From positions 1 through 37,109 of the forward strand of contig JADKCY010000022.1 of the NCBI GenBank assembly GCA_016718605.1: a stretch of 37,109 nucleotides of DNA, in the 5' to 3' direction. Positions 1 to 6,402 of this stretch are shown here, in pieces (position 1 is the first letter of the stretch; every line of letters begins with the position of its first letter). Made by a program: the position numbers and the translations under genes. Below the pieces are notes generated by a model. That model saw only the letters and a program-made list of their open reading frames with translations, did no database searches and was not told the origin of the DNA. The DNA is from Lysobacterales bacterium (lineage in GTDB: Bacteria > Pseudomonadota > Gammaproteobacteria > Xanthomonadales > Xanthomonadaceae).

Positions 1-6
1 ACGCGG

Positions 7-729
7 ATGGTATCGCAACTGCGCGAGGTGCGGTCGCTCGCAGGCACTGACGGCGTCGGAACGTTCGAGGGGTATGGCTCCGTGTTTGGAGTCGTTGACA
101 GCTACGGCGACGTGGTTGCGAAGGGCGCATTCAAGAAGACGCTGAAGCAGTGGAAGGCCGACCGAGGCCAGTTTCCTCCGATGCTCCTCCAACACGGCGG
201 TGGATTCGCTGGTGGCGCGGAGGACCAGGTTCCGATCGGAGTCTGGGACGAGATGCGCGAGGACGACACGGGTCTGTACGTCAAGGGCCGGATCATCGCA
301 CTCGACACAGACATTGCCAAACGCGTCTACGCAGGCTTAGTCGAAAACGTGCTGAATGGCCTGTCGATTGGGTTCATGACGCGCGATGTCGCCTATGGCA
401 AGGCTGGGACCGACGAACCGGCACGGACGCTGAAGTCGGTCGACCTTTGGGAAGTCTCGCTGGTGACGTATCCAGCGAACGATGATGCCCGCGTGACCTC
501 GGTCAAGAGCGGCGCATTGATGGACGTGCGCGACTTTGAGCAATTCCTGATCCGCGAAGGCGGATTCAGCCGTACCGATGCGAAGGTTGTGATCGCCAAG
601 GGATTTCGCTGTGCCGCGCGTGATGCAGACACAGCGGAGCGTGATGCTCTCCCTGTCCCGATGATTACCGACGACGAGGTTTTGTCTTCACTGGCCGCTC
701 TGCGGGCAGACATTCAGGGAGCCAAGTAA
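7..729 (+). CDS. HK97-family prohead protease
   Basis: Prohead maturation protease, which trims the scaffold-like N-terminus of the capsid protein inside the procapsid. The 240-residue product has the family pattern: an EGYGSVFG-like start at residues 21-28, LLQHGG with the candidate catalytic His63, NGLSIGF with the nucleophile Ser120, and the LWEVSLVTYPAN block with Glu149 as third triad member. Length fits the family (about 180-250 aa). The capsid gene follows 2 nt after its stop, the usual HK97 order. ATG at 7 is the first start visible, but the frame is open to base 1, so the true start could lie outside the window. If the window is a closed circle, the portal frame runs directly into this one. 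Confidence 0.93.
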   Translation: MVSQLREVRSLAGTDGVGTFEGYGSVFGVVDSYGDVVAKGAFKKTLKQWKADRGQFPPMLLQHGGGFAGGAEDQVPIGVWDEMREDDTGLYVKGRIIALDTDIAKRVYAGLVENVLNGLSIGFMTRDVAYGKAGTDEPARTLKSVDLWEVSLVTYPANDDARVTSVKSGALMDVRDFEQFLIREGGFSRTDAKVVIAKGFRCAARDADTAERDALPVPMITDDEVLSSLAALRADIQGAK

Positions 730-731
730 AC

Positions 732-1976
732 ATGGACAACGCACAGATCAAGGAACAGATCGACGGGCTCAGGAGCGATTGGGCTGAGCACCTTCGCGCG
801 AACACCGAACGGATTCGACAGGAAGCCAAGGGCGTCGTCGATCCCCTGCTGCGCGAGCAGCTCGATCGGATCAACGAGGCGCTCGACAAGCGCCAGGAGG
901 CGATGAACACCATCCTCGCCACCGTGCAGACCGACGTCAAGAAGGTCGCCCTCGCGGGCGCGAAGGACGACGGGCTCACCTCGGACCAGCGCGAGTACAA
1001 GCGCGCGTTCGGCGCCTACATGCGCCGTGGGCGCGACGAGGGGCTCGGCGAACTGCAGATGAAGGCGATGTCGGTCGGGTCGGACCCGGACGGCGGCTAC
1101 CTCGTCTCGCCCGACACCACGGGCCGCATCGTCAACCGCATGGCGCAGCTCACGCCGATTCGCCAGTTCTGCAGCCAGCAGACGATCACCGTCGACGCGC
1201 TCGAGGGGCTGAAGGACCAGGAGGACGCCGGGTTCTCGTGGGTGTCCGAGCAGGCCACGCGCTCGACGACCACGACGCCGCAGCTCGGCAAGTGGGAAAT
1301 CCGCCTGCACGAGGGCTACTGCCAGCCGGCGGCGACCCAGAAGCTGCTCGACATGGCGTCGTTCGACCCGGAAGCCTGGCTGGCGAGCAAGGTCGCCCGC
1401 GCTGGCGCCAAGGGCAGCGGCACCGCCTTCACGACGGGCGACGGCGCGGGCAAGCCGCGCGGGTTCGCCAGCTACACGACCGCCGCGACGGCTGACGCCT
1501 CGCGCTCGTGGGGCGTGTTCGAGCACGTCGCGACCGGGGCGAACGGATCGTTCGGCACGGACCCGGTCGGCCTGCAGAAGCTGATGTTGCTGATGTCGAA
1601 GCTCGACGAATCGCACGTCGCGAACGCCGCGTTCTACATGAACCGCACGACGAAGTGGGCGGCGCGCGGCCTCACCGACGCCTCGAGCGCCGGCAAGTTC
1701 GTGTTCGTCCCGTCGTTCGTGGCGGGCGTGCCGGACTCGCTGCTCGGCGCGCCCGTGCGGACGTTGCCGGACATGGCGACGTACACGACGACTGACGCGC
1801 TCGCCGTCGCCTACGGCGACATGGAGGAGGCGTACCAGATCGTCGACGGCGTCGGGCCGCGCGTGCTGCGCGACCCGTTCTCCTCGAAGCCGTTCGTCCT
1901 GTTCTACACGACGTTCTTCTTCGGGGGCGACGTCGTGAACTTCAACGCGCTCAAGTTCCTCAAGTTCGGATCGTAG
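732..1976 (+). CDS. Major capsid protein, HK97 fold
   Basis: Forms the icosahedral shell. The 414-residue protein has the usual two-part design: a charged coiled-coil delta domain at about residues 1-80 that acts as scaffold and is removed by the upstream protease, then the HK97 shell domain. The SVGSDPDGGYLVSPD motif at about residues 114-128 marks the start of the mature protein, so cleavage is probably close to residue 110. QEDAGFSWVSEQ and the terminal PFSSKPFVLFYTTFFFGG block are typical of this family. The gene is separated from the next by 100 nt holding a strong hairpin. Confidence 0.95.
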   Translation: MDNAQIKEQIDGLRSDWAEHLRANTERIRQEAKGVVDPLLREQLDRINEALDKRQEAMNTILATVQTDVKKVALAGAKDDGLTSDQREYKRAFGAYMRRGRDEGLGELQMKAMSVGSDPDGGYLVSPDTTGRIVNRMAQLTPIRQFCSQQTITVDALEGLKDQEDAGFSWVSEQATRSTTTTPQLGKWEIRLHEGYCQPAATQKLLDMASFDPEAWLASKVARAGAKGSGTAFTTGDGAGKPRGFASYTTAATADASRSWGVFEHVATGANGSFGTDPVGLQKLMLLMSKLDESHVANAAFYMNRTTKWAARGLTDASSAGKFVFVPSFVAGVPDSLLGAPVRTLPDMATYTTTDALAVAYGDMEEAYQIVDGVGPRVLRDPFSSKPFVLFYTTFFFGGDVVNFNALKFLKFGS

Positions 1977-2009
1977 GCGCCGACACGGAACAAGCGGACG
2001 CGGCGACAG

Positions 2010-2032
2010 GGCCGACGCGGGATGCGTCGGCC
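2010..2032 (+). other. Strong RNA hairpin after the capsid gene
   Basis: GGCCGACGC (2010-2018) pairs perfectly with GCGTCGGCC (2024-2032) around the 5-nt loop GGGAT. No T-run follows, so it is not a canonical intrinsic terminator. Its place just downstream of the capsid stop suggests a partial terminator or a 3' mRNA stabiliser that helps keep capsid message abundant. That role is inferred. Confidence 0.55.
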
Positions 2033-2076
2033 GGTCGCTCCACACGAATCGAACCAGCGACGAGAGGTGAACGGAC

Positions 2077-2499
2077 ATGAACGGATTCAACGACGGCAAG
2101 ATCGTCAACGCCCTCAACCAGGCGGCGACGCTGACGGCGACGGCGACCGGCAACATCATCGACATGCAGGGGTTCAGCGTGGCTGACATCCTCGTGCAGG
2201 TCGGCACGTCCACGACGGCCGATGGGTCGAACTACTTCACCGTCTCGCTGACGCACTCGGACGATTCCGGGATGAGCGGCGAGGAGGCGGTGACGTCGAC
2301 CAACGGGCTGCTCGGCGCGAACCTCGTGATCAACGCGACCGGCGACGCCAACAAGGTGAACCACATCGGCTACAACGGCAACAAGCGGTACATCCGCTTG
2401 GCCGCGACCGAGACGGGCACCGCGAGCGTGCAGATCGCGGCTGTCGCGCGGCTGCGCTCGGGCGCGAAGCCGTTCTCGAACACCGACATCGCGAGCTAA
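2077..2499 (+). CDS. Putative head decoration or stabilisation protein
   Basis: The 140-residue product is rich in Thr, Ala, Asn and Gly, with alternating beta-strand-like stretches (DILVQVGTSTTADGSNYF, YIRLAATETGTASVQIAAVARLRSG). It has no signal peptide or membrane segment. An AGAGGTG ribosome-binding site lies about 9 nt upstream of the ATG. Position immediately after the major capsid gene is where decoration proteins are usually encoded, and the predicted all-beta character fits. The function is inferred from position; I do not recognise a specific family. Confidence 0.7.
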   Translation: MNGFNDGKIVNALNQAATLTATATGNIIDMQGFSVADILVQVGTSTTADGSNYFTVSLTHSDDSGMSGEEAVTSTNGLLGANLVINATGDANKVNHIGYNGNKRYIRLAATETGTASVQIAAVARLRSGAKPFSNTDIAS

Positions 2500-2504
2500 C
2501 AGCG

Positions 2505-2699
2505 ATGCGTGTGCTGCTGCGAGTACCTCGGGTCATTCAAGACGCGGGCCGGACTCGGCCCCTGATCTGTGGCGCCGTCTATGACGTGCCCGAGGTGCTC
2601 GCGCAGCAATGGATTCGGACTGGCAAGGCCGACGCCGTCGTCGAGATCGCGGCGGTGCCTGCGGCACCAGAGAACAAGGTCGCGCGGAGGCGGCGGTAG
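2505..2699 (+). CDS. Small conserved-type phage protein in head-tail region
   Basis: A 64-residue protein with a hydrophobic and basic start, a DVPEVLAQQWIRTGKADAV segment in the middle and a basic tail (KVARRRR). Small proteins with a V-P-E-x-x-A-x-x-W/L-I-x-x-G-x-A core commonly sit between capsid and connector genes in siphoviruses, without a firmly established role. Its stop is directly followed by the next start codon, so the two are probably translated together. Confidence 0.6.
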   Translation: MRVLLRVPRVIQDAGRTRPLICGAVYDVPEVLAQQWIRTGKADAVVEIAAVPAAPENKVARRRR

Positions 2700-3314
2700 A
2701 TGGCGCTGTCCTCGACCTGCATCTGGGCCAGCCTCAACGAGGTCAAGCCCTGGCTGCGCCTGGAGCCGACCGACGTGCAGCATGACGTCGTGCTCGAGCA
2801 GCTCGCCAATAGCGTGACCGAGGAACTGGAAGGGATGGCCCAGCGGGTGTTCGTGTCGCGGGCCATCACGGAGACGTTCGACAGCCGTGCGCACGTCGGC
2901 GCCGACAGGGGCTGCGCCGTCCGGCGGTTCACCCTGCGCGGGTATCCAATCACGTCGTCGCCCCTCACGACCTTCACGATCGACGGCGTCGCGGTGGACG
3001 CCGATGACTACGTGCTCGATGCGGCGGCTGGGGTCGTGCACCTGCTGACGACCTACAGCGCCGAGACGGGCCTGTGGGACGTGGTCCTCGGCTACACCGC
3101 CGGGTTCAGCCGCGCCACGCTGCCGGCCCGTGTGCTGCAACTCGGCGCCGAGATGCTCGCGTTCCGCTACCAAGACTGGTCCGCCGGTGCGAACGCCGTG
3201 CAGTCGATGCGGATGGGCGGGGCGGAATACATCCCGCGCAGCTCGTGGCCGTACCACATCAAGGACGCTGTCGACGCGTTGCGCCTCGAAGTCCGCGGGC
3301 CGGTGTTCGCATGA
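2700..3314 (+). CDS. Head-tail connector protein (gp6-like)
   Basis: Adaptor predicted to bind the portal ring and begin the head-tail neck. The N-terminal part has the family's helical pattern (LNEVKPWLRLEPTDVQHD, then LEQLANSVTEELEGMAQRVF). A beta-rich middle follows (FTLRGYPITSSPLTTFTIDG), then a helical C-terminal half containing YTAGFSRATLPARVLQLGAEM. The 204 residues match the longer members of the gp6-like/QLRG group. The ATGA overlap with the next gene indicates coupled translation. Confidence 0.82.
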   Translation: MALSSTCIWASLNEVKPWLRLEPTDVQHDVVLEQLANSVTEELEGMAQRVFVSRAITETFDSRAHVGADRGCAVRRFTLRGYPITSSPLTTFTIDGVAVDADDYVLDAAAGVVHLLTTYSAETGLWDVVLGYTAGFSRATLPARVLQLGAEMLAFRYQDWSAGANAVQSMRMGGAEYIPRSSWPYHIKDAVDALRLEVRGPVFA

Positions 3315-3784
3315 GCGCGCCCGACCCGATCCTGCGCCGAGTGTGGGCCTCGCTGGTGACGGCGCTCGAGGGCATCGTCTCCGGCAGCGATTACCACTCG
3401 ACGGTTCGGTTCGTCTCGACGGACCTGGTCAACCTGCTGTCGCTCAGCTCGCAGCAGACGCCTGCCTTCCTGGTGATGGCTGACGGCGAAGGCGCCCAGC
3501 GGCTGTTCCACATGGCCGGGCAGGTCAAGGAGACATTCAGCTTCGTGCTCGAGGGGCGTCTCGACGCGCCGGGCCTGCTGGTCTCGGCGAAGGCCGACGC
3601 CTACGCGCGGATGCTGCTCGATGTCGAGTACGCGCTCACGCGTGACGTGACACGCGGGGGCATCGCGAGCGCGACGTTCATCCGGTCGCCGAAGGGCCCG
3701 TTCATGGGCCTGGACACCACCGGCATCGTGCAATGGCAGCAGCGGGTCGACGTCATCGTCGTCCGCGACACAGGGGAGCGGTAA
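3311..3784 (+). CDS. Probable tail terminator / tail completion protein
   Basis: The 157-residue product starts at the ATG overlapping the upstream stop (ATGA). An earlier in-frame start lies deep inside the connector gene and is not credible. The pattern resembles tail terminators: an N-terminal helix (ILRRVWASLVTALEGI), a P-A-F-L-V strand, a central ETFSFVLEGR strand, a helix with LLDVEYALTRD, and a final strand (VQWQQRVDVIVV). It sits between connector and tail tube, where neck and terminator proteins belong. The assignment rests on order and fold pattern; a head-closure protein is the main alternative. Confidence 0.6.
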   Translation: MSAPDPILRRVWASLVTALEGIVSGSDYHSTVRFVSTDLVNLLSLSSQQTPAFLVMADGEGAQRLFHMAGQVKETFSFVLEGRLDAPGLLVSAKADAYARMLLDVEYALTRDVTRGGIASATFIRSPKGPFMGLDTTGIVQWQQRVDVIVVRDTGER

Positions 3785-3786
3785 CC

Positions 3787-3978
3787 ATGCGCGTCGTCAT
3801 CACGCGGCCAGCGGGCACGGCGGCCGTCGAAGTGTTCTCGCTGCCGCTCGGCCGCGGCGTCTCGGTCCCGGCGGGCCCGTGCCAGGTCGAGGTCGACGAA
3901 GAGTTCGTGCCGGACATTCCCGGAGCAGTGGCAGTGATCGCGCCGATGGCGCCGCCGGCTGACCCGGCAGAGGAGTAA
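3787..3978 (+). CDS. Small protein upstream of tail tube
   Basis: The 63-residue protein starts at ATG 3787, two nt after the preceding stop; the longer in-frame alternative overlaps the previous gene and is rejected. It is beta-like in its first half (VVITRPAGTAAVEVFSLPLG) and has an acidic, Pro/Ala-rich end. Its stop is 2 nt from the tail tube gene, placing it in the neck/tail operon. No family is recognised. Confidence 0.55.
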   Translation: MRVVITRPAGTAAVEVFSLPLGRGVSVPAGPCQVEVDEEFVPDIPGAVAVIAPMAPPADPAEE

Positions 3979-3980
3979 CG

Positions 3981-5135
3981 ATGGCGGTCGGTTCCTTCAT
4001 CACGCAGCGCGTCTACTGGAAAAACGAGGCGGCATTCAACGACACGACCTGGACGGGGTTGGCCGCTGCGGATGCGATCGTCGCGCGCACGGTCAGCCTG
4101 CAGGCCAGCGACAACCGCGCCCCGTCGAAGTCGAAGCGGGGCACGCCTGACGTCACCACGTCGCTGCCGCGGATGCAGACGAGCGGATTCTCGGTCTCGG
4201 CCGAGTGGCGTCCATCCGGCACCATCGGCGTCGCGAGCGACATGGGCCCGGCGCTGAAGTCGTTCTTCGGTACGCAGACGCTGTCTGGCACGGGCACAGG
4301 CGTTGCGACGACCGTGTCGGCCTCGCCGTCGCCGACCGCGACCGGGTTCACCGTCGCGACGGCCACCGGCATGGCGGTCGGGGATCTGATCTACGTGACG
4401 GTCGGCAGCCGGCGCGAGGCGACCCGCATCAAGACGATCGCGACGGCCGCCCTGACGGTCGACGAACTGTCGGCTGCGCCCACGAGCGGCGCCGCGGTGG
4501 TCGACTCGGTCACCTACAAGCTGACGACGGCGGTGCCGGCGTCGCTGGCGATCGCGAACATCCTGGGCGGCAAGCAGGAAGTCGTCACCGGCGGAATGGT
4601 GGAGTCGCTGGAGATCTCGTTCGGTAAGCAGGACGAGGTCATGGTCAGCGTGAACGGCGTCTCGGCCCGCTACCGCGGCAACTCCGAGTCGACCGCCCTC
4701 ACCGACCCGGCCACGACCACCGTCGTCGGCGCCCCACTGAACGGCATCGTCGGGGCCGGCGTGGTGAACGGCGCCGAGGTGAAGGTGCTCGGCCTCAAGC
4801 TCTCGCTCCAGAACGCGATCAAGCTGCGCGACATGGACATCGGCGACGCCTACGCGACCGAGGCGTTCCGCGCCGACTACCGCATGGGCACCATCGAGGT
4901 GTCGTTCTACCTGGACGACCACACGATCGTCGACCTCGGCGAGTCGCACACGAACGTGCCGTTCTCGCTGGCGCTCGGCTCGACGAACGGGTCGATGCTC
5001 GGCGTCGTGTGCCCGCTGGTCGAGTGGGACCGCACGCCGCTGCCGGCCGGGGAATCCGACGCGCCGGTCATGACCGTGCGCGGGACGCTCTACGCCTCGA
5101 GCACGGGCAACGACGCCGTCTTCATCGGAGAGTAA
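3981..5135 (+). CDS. Major tail protein (tail tube)
   Basis: Polymerises into the tail tube. The 384-residue protein is Thr/Ser/Val/Gly-rich with a long beta-strand pattern. It starts with VGSFITQRVYWKNEAAFND and carries a duplicated tube-like segment (GFSVSAEWRPSG near residue 72; GGMVESLEISFGKQDEVMVSVNG near 200; MGTIEVSFYLDD near 300). Residues about 108-165 look like an inserted small beta domain. Position just before the frameshifted chaperone and the tape measure is diagnostic for the tail tube gene. Confidence 0.85.
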   Translation: MAVGSFITQRVYWKNEAAFNDTTWTGLAAADAIVARTVSLQASDNRAPSKSKRGTPDVTTSLPRMQTSGFSVSAEWRPSGTIGVASDMGPALKSFFGTQTLSGTGTGVATTVSASPSPTATGFTVATATGMAVGDLIYVTVGSRREATRIKTIATAALTVDELSAAPTSGAAVVDSVTYKLTTAVPASLAIANILGGKQEVVTGGMVESLEISFGKQDEVMVSVNGVSARYRGNSESTALTDPATTTVVGAPLNGIVGAGVVNGAEVKVLGLKLSLQNAIKLRDMDIGDAYATEAFRADYRMGTIEVSFYLDDHTIVDLGESHTNVPFSLALGSTNGSMLGVVCPLVEWDRTPLPAGESDAPVMTVRGTLYASSTGNDAVFIGE

Positions 5136-5143
5136 AGGCCCGC

Positions 5144-5749
5144 ATGGCTGCGTCTCCCTGGGCTCGCCCGCACGCGCAAACCATCACCCTGGACGGTGCC
5201 TCACGTGCCGTCCAGATTGCGCGCCTCAACGTGTCGCGCATGGCGAACGTGCGGATGTGTATCTCGATGCTCGCGCAGCAGAACGCGCGGATGGCTGACT
5301 TCAGCACGCTCCCGCCGCGTGAGCAGCTCGAGCTCGCGCGAGCTGAGCGTGAGGTCAACGGCCAACTCGGGGCATGGATCGAAGAAGAGATCCGCGAGTC
5401 GCTGCGCCCGACCACACCCTGGACGTCGGCCGCCGGGATCGAGGTCGTGGACGGGGCCAGCTACGTCGAGGCGTACGACAACGACGCGCTGACGGCCGGG
5501 TTCTGGGCGATCTACCTGGCGAACACGCTGTCGGAGGACACCCGAAAAAACTCCTCGTCGCCACGCGATTCGGCCGCTGGCTCTCCAGTGTCGGAGACGG
5601 CTCCTCGTGGCGACGCACCGGAAGCGACTGTCGGGCCTGCCGGCGGGAGCGCCTCTGTGGCAGCCGTGGATGCACCGGCCCCGCGCGCGCCGATCCCGTC
5701 TGGCACGACGGCCACCTCGTCACCCACGTCTGTCCCGTCCGCAGCCTGA
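5144..5749 (+). CDS. Tail assembly chaperone, unshifted form (gpG-like)
   Basis: The zero-frame product (201 aa) of the tail assembly chaperone pair that coats the tape measure protein during tail assembly. Start is ATG 5144, after the tail tube stop; the longer in-frame ORF begins inside the tube gene. Residues 1-134 look like an ordinary soluble helical protein (LPPREQLELARAEREVNGQL, LTAGFWAIYLANTLSED). After the slippery site at 5545-5551 the frame continues only into low-complexity Ser/Ala/Pro/Thr sequence. That suggests the conserved functional part ends near the frameshift. Confidence 0.82.
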   Translation: MAASPWARPHAQTITLDGASRAVQIARLNVSRMANVRMCISMLAQQNARMADFSTLPPREQLELARAEREVNGQLGAWIEEEIRESLRPTTPWTSAAGIEVVDGASYVEAYDNDALTAGFWAIYLANTLSEDTRKNSSSPRDSAAGSPVSETAPRGDAPEATVGPAGGSASVAAVDAPAPRAPIPSGTTATSSPTSVPSAA

Positions 5750-5964
5750 CGCCTGAGGTCATCTACGTGCAATCGCTGTTCTCAGCCACCCACGAGGTCG
5801 AAGCCGCTGGCATGGGCGGGGCGACCTGTCGGTGTGTCCGGCTTCCTGACGCGGGCAGCGTCGGCGACCAGGACGCGTGGCTGTGGGAGGCCCTCGGCGT
5901 GATGCGCGACACCTCGAACACCCTCCTGGCCGAACGGATGGCCGAGGCGTCCCCGCGTGCCTGA
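5144..5964 (+). CDS. Tail assembly chaperone, -1 frameshift product (gpGT-like)
   Basis: Extended chaperone made when ribosomes slip back one base at A-AAA-AAC (5545-5551): 136 codons in frame 0, then 137 in the -1 frame to the stop at 5962-5964, about 273 aa in total. The -1 part has an ordinary composition (for example LTPEVIYVQSLFSATHEVEAAG and DAWLWEALGVMRDTSN) and several cysteines, unlike the low-complexity zero-frame end. In lambda the corresponding gpGT recruits tail tube protein to the gpG-coated tape measure. The extension overlaps the next gene by 8 nt. Confidence 0.8.
5545..5615 (+). promoter_or_regulatory. Programmed -1 ribosomal frameshift signal
   Basis: The slippery heptamer A AAA AAC (5545-5551) is in the correct register relative to ATG 5144. 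After a 4-nt spacer a perfect 10-bp stem forms: CGTCGCCACG (5556-5565) with CGTGGCGACG (5606-5615). The 40-nt loop holds a small inner hairpin, CTGG-CTCT-CCAG (5577-5588). Site, spacing and structure together are the classic arrangement for tail chaperone frameshifting. Confidence 0.88.
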
Positions 5965-6400
5965 GTTCACGACGGCCGCCCTCATCGCCTCTATGCAGCG
6001 TGCGACGGAGGATGTCCGCGCGCGCGTGGCCGTGTTGCTCGACCAGGCCACGACTGGCGTTGTGCAGGACCATCAGCAGCAGATGCCGCGGTCAGGGGCG
6101 ACCACGCGCAAGTTTCGCGACCAGCCGCTCGCCGACCGCGTCCGCGTGCGCACCTATGACAGCCTGCGGAAGGTCGTGACCTCAGAAGGTCCGCATCTGC
6201 ATTTCGTTGAATTGGGCACGAAAGAGCGCGACACGCGCCCGCGGCCTTCGAAGAGCGGGCGCCGAAAGCGAGTGGCGTACGTGACGCATCGCACGGGCGC
6301 CATGCCGAAGCTGGGCCCGATCTTCATTCCACTCGTGGTCAAGCGGCGCGCGGAGTTCCTGCGTGTGGCCGAGGATCTCATCGGCGAGCGGGAGCTGTAG
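5957..6400 (+). CDS. HK97 gp10-like tail/neck component
   Basis: The 147-residue protein starts with GTG at 5957, overlapping the end of the frameshifted chaperone. It shows the HK97-gp10-like pattern: an N-terminal helix, a basic middle, LHFVELGTKERD, then HRTGAMPKLGPIFIPLVVKRRAEFL near the C-terminus. Members act in head-tail joining or tail completion. The location is unusual: these genes normally lie between connector and tail tube, not between chaperone and tape measure. Confidence 0.72.
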   Translation: MPEFTTAALIASMQRATEDVRARVAVLLDQATTGVVQDHQQQMPRSGATTRKFRDQPLADRVRVRTYDSLRKVVTSEGPHLHFVELGTKERDTRPRPSKSGRRKRVAYVTHRTGAMPKLGPIFIPLVVKRRAEFLRVAEDLIGEREL

Positions 6401-6402
6401 CG

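Noticed and set aside
714..2213. Long minus-strand ORF (499 aa) opposite the capsid gene
   Set aside because: Arg/Val/His-rich antisense shadow of a GC-rich gene in the third-base register; no motifs, and the plus-strand capsid is certain.
3753..4949. Minus-strand ORF (398 aa) opposite the tail tube gene
   Set aside because: Arg/Gly-rich antisense shadow without recognisable domains.
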